DNA from: an uncultured Dorea sp.
GTDB lineage: Bacteria > Bacillota > Clostridia > Lachnospirales > Lachnospiraceae
Assembly: GCA_910579925.1 (NCBI GenBank)
Contig: CAJTVY010000046.1
Location: forward strand, 1-29,553
Direction of reading: 5' to 3'
Length of the DNA stretch: 29,553 bases
The notes beneath the pieces were generated by a model that saw nothing but the letters and a program-made list of their open reading frames with translations, was not told where the DNA came from and ran no database searches. The stretch's first letter is position 1; each line of letters opens with the position of its first letter. Positions 14,871 to 23,600 of the stretch are shown one piece after another. The position numbers and the translations under genes were made by a program.

Positions 14871-15668
14871 GTGATAGACAATAAACTCTTTGAAAATGAA
14901 AAAGAAATAACGGCAAGTATTGTGACCTACAACAGTGCCGATGAAATTGATATCTTGATGATGTCAATCCAGAAATGTACTTCCTTTGAGGAGATCACTA
15001 TTTACGTTATAGATAATGCATCTCATGATGAAACGATATCCTTGATTCGTAAAAAATATCCGTGGGCGAGAGTGATTGAAAGTAAAGAAAACCTTGGATT
15101 TGGCAGGGGCCATAATCTCGCCATTAAGAATATTCACAGTAAGTATCATATCATTGTAAATCCAGATATTTCTGTGACTGCTGATACGATTGCAAAAGCA
15201 GTAAACTATATGGAGAAGAATCCAGATATTGCCGTTATGACCCCGTTTGTTATGAATGTGGATGGCACACAACAGTTTCTCCCTAAAAAAAACCCGTCAA
15301 TGAAATATATGGTTGGCGGAATGTTTGAAAACAAGTTTAAGTTCTGCAAGAAACTCAGAGAAGAGTATACGCTTCAGAATACAGATGTATCTTCTCCAAT
15401 AGATGTCGAATTCTGTACGGGAGCTTTCATGGTGACGCAAACTGCTGCGTTACATGAAGTAGGCGGTTTTGACGAACGATATTTTTTACACTTTGAAGAC
15501 GCTGATTTAACTAGAGAGCTGCGAAGAGTGGGACGTGCGGTTTATAACCCAAATATAAGAGTTACGCATAAATGGCATAGGGAGAATAAAAAAATCAATA
15601 AGAGCTTCTGGGTTGCTCTGAAATCCATGTTTATTTATATGGGGAAATGGAGTGGAAGAAATGCGTAA
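14871..15668 (+). CDS. GT2 family glycosyltransferase, rhamnosyltransferase-like
   Basis: This 265-aa cytoplasmic glycosyltransferase extends the lipid-linked repeat unit. GT-A fold motifs are SIVTYNSADEI (~15-25), VIDNASHDET, ENLGFGRGHN (73-82), the metal-binding NPDI (97-100) and GGFDERYFLHFEDADLTREL near residue 200, as in WbbL-like rhamnosyltransferases. I chose GTG 14871 because AGGGGAG (14856-14862) is well placed. The open frame extends upstream to 14784, but that part overlaps the end of the previous gene. The donor is uncertain; no dTDP-rhamnose genes are in the window. It overlaps the next gene by 8 bp. Confidence 0.88.
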   Translation: MIDNKLFENEKEITASIVTYNSADEIDILMMSIQKCTSFEEITIYVIDNASHDETISLIRKKYPWARVIESKENLGFGRGHNLAIKNIHSKYHIIVNPDISVTADTIAKAVNYMEKNPDIAVMTPFVMNVDGTQQFLPKKNPSMKYMVGGMFENKFKFCKKLREEYTLQNTDVSSPIDVEFCTGAFMVTQTAALHEVGGFDERYFLHFEDADLTRELRRVGRAVYNPNIRVTHKWHRENKKINKSFWVALKSMFIYMGKWSGRNA

Positions 15669-16257
15669 ATCAAATTACTCCATTGGAGAGGCTATCTACA
15701 ATATAAAATGTGTAATTGGAACACGACTTAAGTATAAAGGCGCAAGGCTGATTCGAACTCCTATTGCTGTGCGTGGAAAACAGTATATAGACTTTGGAAC
15801 TGGTTTGACCACAGGTAAGAATTGCCAAATTGAAGTAAATGGCGATCATGAAGGAAAACGCCTAATTTTTGGAAAAAATGTCAACATAGGGCATAATGTT
15901 AGAATTCAGTGCGCAGAAAAGATACTGATTGGAGACAATGTTCTTATCGGTTCAAGAGTAACCATAATAGATAACTCTCATGGGAGTTATTCGGGAAATA
16001 ATCAAGATAGTCCTGAAATAGCGCCAAATGAAAGACAATTAGAAATAGAACCAATAACTATCGAGGCTAATGTTTGGATCGGGGACGGAGTAATCATTCA
16101 AAAGGGTGTAAATGTAGGAACCGGCAGCATAGTCTCAGCCAACTCGGTAGTAACACGAGACGTATTGGAGAATTCGATAGTTGGCGGAATCCCTGCAAGA
16201 ACAATAAAAATATATAATCCCAAGACGAAGGAATGGGTAATGTATGGGAAACTGTGA
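15661..16257 (+). CDS. hexapeptide-repeat acyltransferase
   Basis: This 198-aa left-handed beta-helix acyltransferase (WcaF/Maa-like) is probably an O- or N-acetyltransferase that decorates a capsule sugar using acetyl-CoA. Imperfect hexapeptide repeats run from ~50 to ~180 (for example KNVNIGHNVRI, ILIGDNVLIGSRV, VWIGDGVIIQKGVNVGTGS). The catalytic His is in DNSHGSY (~102-108), and the C-terminal VVGGIPAR-type motif reads IVGGIPARTIK. The ATG at 15661 overlaps the end of the GT2 gene by 8 bp, with GGAG at 15649-15652, so translation is probably coupled. A GTG at 15652 is an alternative start adding three residues. Confidence 0.88.
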   Translation: MRKSNYSIGEAIYNIKCVIGTRLKYKGARLIRTPIAVRGKQYIDFGTGLTTGKNCQIEVNGDHEGKRLIFGKNVNIGHNVRIQCAEKILIGDNVLIGSRVTIIDNSHGSYSGNNQDSPEIAPNERQLEIEPITIEANVWIGDGVIIQKGVNVGTGSIVSANSVVTRDVLENSIVGGIPARTIKIYNPKTKEWVMYGKL

Positions 16258-16295
16258 CGAAATAGGACGCTGGAAGCAAGGAGGTCTGCGATGGA

Positions 16296-17459
16296 ATGGA
16301 AAATATGGGCAATGAGTTTGTATCATATATAAAAAAGATAGTGATGAAAGCATTATTACATTGCTTTTGGATTTATCCAGCAGAAAAAAACAAAATAACT
16401 TTATTAAATGAATTGTCTTTTACATACGGTGACAGTATGAAATATATTGATAAATATATACATACATTCTACGAAGGAAAATATAAAGTTGTATTTCCAA
16501 TTATGGATGGATCTGATCTGCCGGAATATCCGGATGATTTGGTGGTTCGACCTGGCTCGTATGGTTATTTTAAAGAATTGCTTACTAGTGGAACGATTAT
16601 AACAAATGCTGGTGGTGTTTCTTATCTTCCAAAGAGAAAGCGCCAGAAGATAATAAGTACCTGGCATGGTGGAGGACCATATAAAAAGTCCAGTACAGAT
16701 GTTTATAATGATCTTTGGTATAAAAAACAGTCAGATATGAATTCAAATAACACAGATTATATTTTATCTACATGTAGATCTTTTTCTGAGATAGAAGCAA
16801 GATCTATGGGGTATAACGATAAAAAAATAATACCAGCCGGTCTGCCTCGGAATGATATTCTTTTTTGTGATCATAGTGAATTAAAAGCAAAAGTCAGAAA
16901 GTATTATAATATTCCGGAAGATTATCGATTTGTTCTATTTGCTCCTACTTACAGGTCAAAATATAATGAATTTTCGAATACTGATATAGCCGATGATTAT
17001 ATCGAATTGAATATTGATATGCTTTTAGAAGCTTTAAAAACCAAATTTGGATGCGAATGGATCTGTGGTATACGACTTCACCCGAAACTTGCTGACGTAG
17101 ATATGAGTGGGATGAATGCGATTAACTGTACTTCATATCCAGATATGCAGGAACTTCTGTGTTGTGCAGATGCTGTTATCACAGATTACTCTTCTCTCAT
17201 GTGGGATTTTTCATTTACTTATCGACCTATCTTTTTGTATGCGCCAGATATTGAGGAGTATGAAAGGAAGAGAGGGTTCTATATGCCGGCGTCGAAATGG
17301 CCTTACCCAATCGGTCACAATAATGATGAAATGAGAGCTAATATACTGAGCTTTGATGAAGAGCAGTATGTACGGAAAATAAAAAAACACCATTTGGAAT
17401 GTGAAAGCTATGAAACAGGCTGTGCGTGTGAAAAAATATTAGAATTAATTCAAATTTAA
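16296..17459 (+). CDS. CDP-glycerol:polymer glycerophosphotransferase family (TagB/TagF-like)
   Basis: This 387-aa peripheral membrane GT-B-like enzyme of the Glyphos_transf family moves a polyol-phosphate (classically glycerol-3-phosphate) from its CDP form. Motifs are QKIISTWHGGGPYK (~117-130, catalytic His in WHG), VLFAPTYRS (~208-216), IRLHPKL (~258-264) and ADAVITDYSSLMWDFSF (~286-302). The ribosome site AAGGAGGT (16278-16285) is 11 nt from ATG 16296 but 6 nt from ATG 16291, which opens a 13-codon frame in another phase. No CDP-glycerol synthase is in the window. The IspD-like enzyme two genes downstream may supply its CDP donor. This DNA is clearly more A+T-rich than the flanking genes. 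Confidence 0.88.
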   Translation: MENMGNEFVSYIKKIVMKALLHCFWIYPAEKNKITLLNELSFTYGDSMKYIDKYIHTFYEGKYKVVFPIMDGSDLPEYPDDLVVRPGSYGYFKELLTSGTIITNAGGVSYLPKRKRQKIISTWHGGGPYKKSSTDVYNDLWYKKQSDMNSNNTDYILSTCRSFSEIEARSMGYNDKKIIPAGLPRNDILFCDHSELKAKVRKYYNIPEDYRFVLFAPTYRSKYNEFSNTDIADDYIELNIDMLLEALKTKFGCEWICGIRLHPKLADVDMSGMNAINCTSYPDMQELLCCADAVITDYSSLMWDFSFTYRPIFLYAPDIEEYERKRGFYMPASKWPYPIGHNNDEMRANILSFDEEQYVRKIKKHHLECESYETGCACEKILELIQI

Positions 17460-17494
17460 ATAGTAAATAAAGTAATTTGAAAAGGAGAATTACA

Positions 17495-18553
17495 ATGTTC
17501 TACATTAATGAAAACATCAAGAATGCTTACCGCATTGCTCAACCTGAGGGCAGGGGGGCTTATATCCGACTGGATCAGAACGAAAACCCTGATGGAGTAC
17601 CAAAGTGGTTGTTTGATTCTGTAATGGACAAGGTTACTCCTGAATTTCTGGCCATTTATCCCGAAGAGACTATTGCGGCCACAAAGTATGCAAATCTTCT
17701 AGGTCTGCAAAAAGAGAATGTGACTTTTACTGTTGGCAGTGTGGTAGGCATGGGGTATGTTATTAAGACATTCGGAGAAGCCGGAAAGGACATACTGTGC
17801 GTAACGCCCTCTTTTGCAATGTATGAAGTTTATGCGAAGATGGCAGGTATGAATGTCAGGCAGCTCAGTTATGAAAAGGACTTCACTTATAAAGTAGAAA
17901 ATACACTTATGTCTATTAACGAGAATACCGGTATTGTTGTACTTGTTAATCCGAATATGCCTGTCGGTAATGTATACAGCAAAGATGAGATTGTTAGCAT
18001 CATTGAGAGGGCCAGAGAAAATAATGCCATCGTAATCGTTGATGAAGCATATTACTATTTTTACGACAAGACATCTATTAACTTGATTAAGGAATTTGAC
18101 AACGTATTTGTTCTCAGAACGTTTTCAAAGATGCTTTCAATTCCTTCACTGCGTCTTGGAGCTGTAATTTCTACTCCTGAGAATATTCGCTGCATCAACA
18201 ATTATAAGCCGCCATATACTGTAAATTCTATAGCATTGCTATTTGCTGAAGCAATTGTGGATAATCATGACAAGCTGCTTGCTGAATTGAATGAACAGTA
18301 TGCAGAAGGCAAGGAATATGTACTTAAAGCTTTGGCTGATAACGGATATGAGACGCTTCCCTCAGAAGGATGTTATGTTGCAATCAAGCCAAAATATAAG
18401 ACTTCCAGGGAAATAACAGATCTTCTTGAGGAGAACGGTATCTTGATTCTTTGTGGTAAGGATGGTTTGACGGGATGGCTGCGTCTTACGATCACTCATA
18501 AGAAGTATATGGAACTGTTTATGGAAAAACTGCTGATGCTCGATAAGGCCTGA
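17495..18553 (+). CDS. PLP-dependent aminotransferase, HisC-like
   Basis: This 352-aa fold-type I aminotransferase (class I/II) resembles histidinol-phosphate aminotransferase. Visible are RLDQNENPDG (~23-32), a glycine-rich GSVVGMG cofactor loop, NPNMPVGN (~150-157), VDEAYYYF (~180-187) and the PLP-lysine segment LRTFSKMLSIPSLRLG (~205-220; Lys in TFSK). I chose ATG 17495 because AAAGGAGA lies just before it; the frame extends upstream only to TTG 17477. It sits in a capsule operon with an IspD-like cytidylyltransferase and a TPP enzyme, not with histidine genes. It probably makes an amino group for a capsule substituent; the substrate is unknown. Confidence 0.87.
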   Translation: MFYINENIKNAYRIAQPEGRGAYIRLDQNENPDGVPKWLFDSVMDKVTPEFLAIYPEETIAATKYANLLGLQKENVTFTVGSVVGMGYVIKTFGEAGKDILCVTPSFAMYEVYAKMAGMNVRQLSYEKDFTYKVENTLMSINENTGIVVLVNPNMPVGNVYSKDEIVSIIERARENNAIVIVDEAYYYFYDKTSINLIKEFDNVFVLRTFSKMLSIPSLRLGAVISTPENIRCINNYKPPYTVNSIALLFAEAIVDNHDKLLAELNEQYAEGKEYVLKALADNGYETLPSEGCYVAIKPKYKTSREITDLLEENGILILCGKDGLTGWLRLTITHKKYMELFMEKLLMLDKA

Positions 18554-18554
18554 T

Positions 18555-19274
18555 ATGAGTATGAAAAACTATGTTATTCTTTTAGCTGGCGGAATTGGTA
18601 AGAGAATGGGTTCGAATTTGCCAAAGCAGTTTATTGAAGTTGAAGAAAAACCTATTCTTGTACATACTGCTGAGAGGTTTCAAAAGAATCCACAGATTGA
18701 GAAAATTGTCGTTGTTTGCGTTTCAGAGTGGTTGGAATATCTACGCTGCATCGTTGTTCAGTATGGCTTAACTAAGATACAATGGATTATTGAAGGTGGA
18801 AGCACAGGGCATGATTCTATTCGTAATGGTGTATTTTTCTTAAAAGATAAAATTAATCCCGATGATTATATTATTGTTCATGATGCTGTCAGACCAGTGT
18901 TACCTCAGAAGGCTATAGATGAAGTTATTAGAGTGGCGCACGAGAAGGGAAATGCAGCGTCATCAATAGTATGTCATCCGCCAATCGTTTATACAGAGGA
19001 TTTTGAATCAGGGATAACGGATATTGATCGTGAACATGTCATATTAACGGCATCCCCGCAGGCTTTTCAATATTCGCTGGCATATAAGTGTTATGAGCAG
19101 GCAGAATTTGAAAACCTGCACAATACAACATTTACAAGTTCATTGTTAATACACTGCAAAGAACGCGTATTTTTTGCAAAAGGTACAACGAGCAATATAA
19201 AAATAACAACCAGGGAGGATTTGGCTTTATTCGAAGCTCTTTTAAAGATTCCTGAAGAGTTGTTATATAGTTGA
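18555..19274 (+). CDS. IspD/TarI-family cytidylyltransferase
   Basis: This 239-aa enzyme uses CTP to make a CDP-linked alcohol from a phosphorylated (or phosphono) alcohol. The N-terminal nucleotide loop is VILLAGGIGKRMGSNLPKQF (~7-26), followed by EGGSTGHDSIRNG (~80-92) and IVHDAVRPVL (~106-115), the standard IspD-family motifs. The family includes IspD, ribitol-5-phosphate cytidylyltransferase and phosphonate cytidylyltransferase. The capsule setting argues against a housekeeping IspD. The ATG at 18555 is 1 nt past the stop of the aminotransferase gene, so the two are coupled. A CDP-dependent transferase (16296) is nearby. The exact substrate cannot be read from sequence. Confidence 0.85.
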   Translation: MSMKNYVILLAGGIGKRMGSNLPKQFIEVEEKPILVHTAERFQKNPQIEKIVVVCVSEWLEYLRCIVVQYGLTKIQWIIEGGSTGHDSIRNGVFFLKDKINPDDYIIVHDAVRPVLPQKAIDEVIRVAHEKGNAASSIVCHPPIVYTEDFESGITDIDREHVILTASPQAFQYSLAYKCYEQAEFENLHNTTFTSSLLIHCKERVFFAKGTTSNIKITTREDLALFEALLKIPEELLYS

Positions 19275-19313
19275 AAATTGACATTATATTATGGAGGTAA
19301 ACAAAAGCGAATC

Positions 19314-19847
19314 ATGAACTGTTCTGAATATTTAGTTGATTTCTTGATAAAACATGGTGTCACAGACGTATTCGGTTATGCTGGCGGCTATATCGTTCCA
19401 TTTATGGATGCGCTTTACAAACGCCAGGATGAAATTAAGACACATGTCTGTTACAACGAACAAGGGTGTGCTTTAGCAGCAGATGGTTTTGCGAGAACCA
19501 GTGGGAGGATTGGAGTGTATTTTACAACATCAGGTCCTGGCGCAGTAAATGGGCTCGGGGGGCTTGCGGATGCCTGGTTTGATGGATTTCCAATTATAGG
19601 TATCTGCGGAAATGTTCCTACCAATGAAATGAAGGGATTTTCCGGCATTCGTCAAAATGGATTTCAGGAAATGGACATTGTATCTATGACAAGGCATATT
19701 ACTAAGTATTCAGTAACAGCAAACAGCACGGAAGGGTTCGCTGATATTATTAGCAGAGCATATAATATGGCTTTACTTGGAAGGAAAGGGGGTGTGCTCA
19801 TTGATTTTCCGCTCGACATACAGCAAGCCAATATTATTGATGGGTAA
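19314..19847 (+). CDS. TPP-dependent acetolactate synthase-like enzyme, N-terminal fragment (frameshifted gene)
   Basis: This 177-residue fragment contains the pyrimidine-binding domain of a thiamine-pyrophosphate enzyme. Catalytic Glu49 is in CYNEQGCALAADGFAR, with the SGPGAVNGLGGLADAW loop and GVLIDFPLDIQQAN at its end. It then leaves frame and stops at TAA 19845-19847. The remaining two domains continue in another frame (19840-20913). Family members are single chains of ~550-580 aa, so this is a broken gene unless the two pieces re-associate. ATG 19314 is far (16 nt) from GGAGG at 19293-19297 but gives the usual family start. It lies in the capsule operon between the cytidylyltransferase and sialyltransferase-like genes. 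Confidence 0.8.
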   Translation: MNCSEYLVDFLIKHGVTDVFGYAGGYIVPFMDALYKRQDEIKTHVCYNEQGCALAADGFARTSGRIGVYFTTSGPGAVNGLGGLADAWFDGFPIIGICGNVPTNEMKGFSGIRQNGFQEMDIVSMTRHITKYSVTANSTEGFADIISRAYNMALLGRKGGVLIDFPLDIQQANIIDG

Positions 19848-20913
19848 TGGTGTTAGAAGTGCTGACGCCGTAGAAATGTTTCACGAATTTGCACAAAAGA
19901 CGAACATTCCAGTTTTGACGACAATGAACGGAGTTGATCTGGCACAGGATGATCTCCATATAGGGTTCATTGGGACTCATGGCAATCGTATCGCAAACAT
20001 GATTCTAAATGAATGCGATCTGATTATTTCCGCTGGCGCACGTCTTGGGATTCGTCAAGTAGGAAGAACTGCACAGAAGTTTGCTCCTAAAGCGGACTTA
20101 GTACGCTGCGATATTGATGAATATGAACTAAGCCGAAACATTAAAGAAAACGAGAAGAAATATCAGACCGATGCCAGAGACTTTGCGAGAATGCTTTTGG
20201 CAGAGGGTTTCGGTGATTATTCTGTTTGGAGGGAACAATGCTTAGAGGCTAAAGATGTACTGAATGAGTATGATAAACAACCCGGTAATATGGCTGTCGA
20301 GAAGATCGCCTCTTTGCTTCCTAAAGACCCTGTCGTATCCGTGGACGTTGGTATGCATCAATGCTGGTGCGCACAATCTCTTGTGCTGAAAGGGTTTAAG
20401 GGGAGAATTCATATCAGTGGCGGATATGGGACTATGGGTTGTGGATTGCCATATGCCATAGGTTCCTGCATTTCCATGGGAAATCAGACGAATTATTGCA
20501 TTACTGGCGACGGTGGTTTTCAGATGAATATCCAGGAGCTGGAGACGGTAAGACGAGAGAACCTTCCAATCAAAATATTTGTATTGAATAACCGCGTGTT
20601 AGGAAAAATTAGCGAAACACAACACTTAGAGCATAATGATCGTTTTGCAAATACTACTGCTTCTGGCGGCTATAGTGTTCCAGATTTTGCTAAGATTTCT
20701 GAAGCCTATGGAATAAAAGCGTTAAAACTGGATTCATATGATGAGCTTACGCAGTATAAGGACTGGATTCTTGATCGTGAACCATGTCTCTTTGATATTC
20801 CTTTGCCGGAAAATAGCCTGTTAACGCCTAAGATAAAATTTGAAACGCAAGAAATCAGACCGAAGCTTGATGAAGAAATCATTAACAAAGTAATCCGTAT
20901 TCTAAGTAGGTAA
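19840..20913 (+). CDS. TPP-dependent acetolactate synthase-like enzyme, C-terminal fragment (frameshifted gene)
   Basis: This piece holds the middle domain and the pyrophosphate-binding domain of the same TPP enzyme. It starts with the strand ILLMGNGVRSADAV and carries the TPP-Mg motif ITGDGGFQMN, then FVLNN, about two thirds along. Its frame is open back to TTG 19777. The first plausible start is ATG 19840, which overlaps the stop of the N-terminal piece (ATGGGTAA), so re-initiation is possible but has no ribosome site of its own. The linker of ~25-30 residues normally found between the two domains is missing. I read this as an out-of-frame deletion. Confidence 0.78.
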   Translation: MGNGVRSADAVEMFHEFAQKTNIPVLTTMNGVDLAQDDLHIGFIGTHGNRIANMILNECDLIISAGARLGIRQVGRTAQKFAPKADLVRCDIDEYELSRNIKENEKKYQTDARDFARMLLAEGFGDYSVWREQCLEAKDVLNEYDKQPGNMAVEKIASLLPKDPVVSVDVGMHQCWCAQSLVLKGFKGRIHISGGYGTMGCGLPYAIGSCISMGNQTNYCITGDGGFQMNIQELETVRRENLPIKIFVLNNRVLGKISETQHLEHNDRFANTTASGGYSVPDFAKISEAYGIKALKLDSYDELTQYKDWILDREPCLFDIPLPENSLLTPKIKFETQEIRPKLDEEIINKVIRILSR

Positions 20914-20930
20914 ACAGTGTCGGAGAATCG

Positions 20931-22109
20931 TTGAAAGTTCGCGCTTCGGTTTATTCAAGAGAATTACGAAGGGAAACAAATCTATACATGGGAAGACAAA
21001 ATGACATATGCGGGATTGCGATTGTCGACTCTCCGCTTCAATTACTGAACACCTTAAATATGATGGAAACAACATCATATGGACAAATCAAATGGGATCT
21101 TCTTATGCTGGAAGAGCCTGCGTTCGGAAAGATCCTGTTCGATAGGATTACATCTCTGGGCATTTTTCGTAAGACCTATTTTGTCGAAAGCGCATGGGAT
21201 AAACTTAGAAATCTGCAAAAACAACGCATAAAATGGGCAGGCATTTATCTGAACAGGAATAATATATATAAAATATGGCCTGACTTATCATGTGACTTCA
21301 GTGAGTATCAGTATATGTCATTTTGTCCTGCAGCTGATTTTTTTGTGTGCAATTTTGCTCATTTTTTCAATAATACAATTAAATATATCTGGCTGGAAGA
21401 CGGAATGTCTTCGTATGCTAATTATGGAGAGTTTTTACAAAAAGGGACTGCAAAGGATTTTGCCAGAAAAATGCTGCGACATAATTCTGGGAAAAAGAAT
21501 ATAGAATGCCAGTATTTATATAGACCGGAGATGGCGAATTATGGAGTCCCTTTTGAGAGAGTGAAAGCAAGATTTCTTAATCCAGATTCTGAAACAGCAA
21601 GGATAGCTGATGTTATATTTGATTTTAAATCCAATGATATGATCAAAGAGAAATACATTTATTTTGATAATGCCTTTGCTAAAGATGGGATTAACACAAA
21701 CGATAATGAGATATTAAGAACGGTAAGTGAAATTGTTGGGAAAGATAACCTTTTGGTAAAAGTACATCCCAGGAATGATCCGTCAATCTATGAGGGGACA
21801 GGATTAAAAGTAAACAAAAAGAACTATATTCCGTGGGAAATATACTATTTTCATAAAGAAATGCTGGAGAATAAAATTCTTATAGGCGCAGTCAGCACAG
21901 CATTATTGAGTCCTTTCCTGTACTTTGACAGCAGGCAGCAAGTAATCTCACTTGTTGAAATGCTGGAATTAGACAAAATGAACGAAAAGTTCAGAAAGTT
22001 AGTCATTGATATTAAGAAAATTGTTATGAAACAACATCCGGAGGTTTTCTCGACACCCTCTAATTATAAAGAACTGAAAGATGTTTTGGAGGAAGTTGTC
22101 CATGAGTGA
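20931..22109 (+). CDS. sialyltransferase-like glycosyltransferase (GT52 / polysialyltransferase-like)
   Basis: This 392-aa protein looks like the GT52/GT38 group of CMP-sugar transferases. The first strand CGIAIVDSPLQLLNTLNMM (~27-45) matches their 'SPLQ' motif. A conserved WLEDGMSSYANYG (~150-162) and LVKVHPRNDPS (~280-290, basic 'HPR' nucleotide contact) follow. It would transfer the CMP-nonulosonate made by the genes at 23601-26480. TTG 20931 has GGAG 5 nt upstream. ATG 20988 is a reasonable alternative and would remove a basic 19-residue extension. It overlaps the Wzy gene by 8 bp. The DNA is A+T-rich. The family placement is by motif only. Confidence 0.68.
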   Translation: MKVRASVYSRELRRETNLYMGRQNDICGIAIVDSPLQLLNTLNMMETTSYGQIKWDLLMLEEPAFGKILFDRITSLGIFRKTYFVESAWDKLRNLQKQRIKWAGIYLNRNNIYKIWPDLSCDFSEYQYMSFCPAADFFVCNFAHFFNNTIKYIWLEDGMSSYANYGEFLQKGTAKDFARKMLRHNSGKKNIECQYLYRPEMANYGVPFERVKARFLNPDSETARIADVIFDFKSNDMIKEKYIYFDNAFAKDGINTNDNEILRTVSEIVGKDNLLVKVHPRNDPSIYEGTGLKVNKKNYIPWEIYYFHKEMLENKILIGAVSTALLSPFLYFDSRQQVISLVEMLELDKMNEKFRKLVIDIKKIVMKQHPEVFSTPSNYKELKDVLEEVVHE

Positions 22110-23571
22110 TTTGTTTAATAAGGATTTAAGTAGAGGCAGGACTGCTTACGTTGATTTGGTGGAAAGAAAAAGGAAACTATATATTCCATTTTCTTTAAAT
22201 ATCTATATAGTAGTCATACCAATACTGTTATGCATTGTCTATGTTATATATATAGTTTCTGGATCACTATATCCATTATTACTAGGATTTACTATAACAT
22301 ATATATTTACACTTATATACGCCGGAAAACACTATGGCTTCTTTTCGCTATATTGTGTTTTTCTGTATACAAGTATCTTCTTTATTTATTCAGTTCTTTT
22401 TGCCGAAACACTGTTCCCGTTCTTAAATTATGATTTCTTATCTATAAGATGGCCTAAAGGGATCACATTTACCGCCGATATTGGCGCCAAATTTATCGTC
22501 GCAAGTTTTATTGAAATATACTTAATGCATGTGTTCTATTGTATACGAATAAGCAAACAAAAAAAGAAAGCGAGGATAAAGAGGAAATCTATACCGTTAT
22601 TGATCCAAATCGGTGAAATTATGATGGGAATATTTTTTATCCCTGCATTAGTAAAAACTTATCTCCAGGTTAGATATGTAATACTGCATGGCTATATGTC
22701 AATTTTTACAAATGGTTTTTCTAACATTGAGTATCCTTTCTGGGTGAGTGGAGCAAATCTGGGATTAACCGCAGGGTATTGCGTTTGCTTGGCAGGTAAT
22801 CCATCAAAGGAACAATTTAAGAAGATTTCTCTGTTATATATTGCCATTAGTTTACTAAGTGCAATAAGAGGTCAGAGAGGCAATGTTATCAGTCTGATAA
22901 TAATTTGTATATATTGGTATAGAAAAAAGTACGATGTAAATATAAAAATAAGGAAATATGTATTAGTCGGGTTGATATTGATTGTCTTAATCGTTGCCCT
23001 GGACACTGCTCGCATGGGGTATGGAGGAAACAATTCAAATAGTACAAGTAATATATCTCCTATCGTTGATACATTAATAAAACAATCCAGATCACGTGTC
23101 GTTCCTATGCTTGTAATGGAAGGCGATTTGCAGTATAGACATTATCCCTTTGTATTCTCGCCGCTGCTGACACCGTATTATGCATTGAAGTATGGATACG
23201 GACAAACTGATGAAATTGCAAGGAATACAAATGATATTTCTAATGTTACAATGTACAACATTTCTCAATCTGCATATATAAATGGAAACGGATTTGGGGG
23301 GTCTTTTTTGGCAGAAGCATATGATTTAGGCGGCTATTTTGGGGTTGCTATTTTTAGCTTTCTGTTGGCACAGATATTAGCAATATGTGACGGATCCAAT
23401 CTTGATGTTCGAAGTAAATATATTCCATTATTGTTTCAGTTTTTATTAAATCTTCCCATGCTTCCTAGAAATAGATTGTTTGGGTTTATGAATAGTTATC
23501 TGGCGATTGGACTTACATACTTAGTTTTGTTTATTGTTTCATTAACCCCTAAAAAACATAGGGATATATAA
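22102..23571 (+). CDS. wzy: Wzy-type polysaccharide repeat-unit polymerase
   Basis: This 489-aa integral membrane protein has roughly 10-12 hydrophobic segments and a long outer loop (about residues 315-400, from DTARMGYGGNNSNS through FLAEAYDLGGYFGV). These are typical of oligosaccharide repeat-unit polymerases, which join lipid-linked units on the outer face of the membrane. ATG 22102 overlaps the previous stop by 8 bp, with GGAGG at 22088-22092. Sequence motifs in this family are weak, so the call rests on topology and on its place between glycosyltransferase and flippase genes. Confidence 0.82.
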   Translation: MSDLFNKDLSRGRTAYVDLVERKRKLYIPFSLNIYIVVIPILLCIVYVIYIVSGSLYPLLLGFTITYIFTLIYAGKHYGFFSLYCVFLYTSIFFIYSVLFAETLFPFLNYDFLSIRWPKGITFTADIGAKFIVASFIEIYLMHVFYCIRISKQKKKARIKRKSIPLLIQIGEIMMGIFFIPALVKTYLQVRYVILHGYMSIFTNGFSNIEYPFWVSGANLGLTAGYCVCLAGNPSKEQFKKISLLYIAISLLSAIRGQRGNVISLIIICIYWYRKKYDVNIKIRKYVLVGLILIVLIVALDTARMGYGGNNSNSTSNISPIVDTLIKQSRSRVVPMLVMEGDLQYRHYPFVFSPLLTPYYALKYGYGQTDEIARNTNDISNVTMYNISQSAYINGNGFGGSFLAEAYDLGGYFGVAIFSFLLAQILAICDGSNLDVRSKYIPLLFQFLLNLPMLPRNRLFGFMNSYLAIGLTYLVLFIVSLTPKKHRDI

Positions 23572-23600
23572 ATAATTATAAATAATAGGAGGAGATTCTT

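Noticed and set aside
17495..20913. 2-aminoethylphosphonate pathway
   Set aside because: No PEP mutase is present, the TPP enzyme is the long acetolactate synthase-like type rather than phosphonopyruvate decarboxylase, and the aminotransferase is HisC-like rather than the AEP type.
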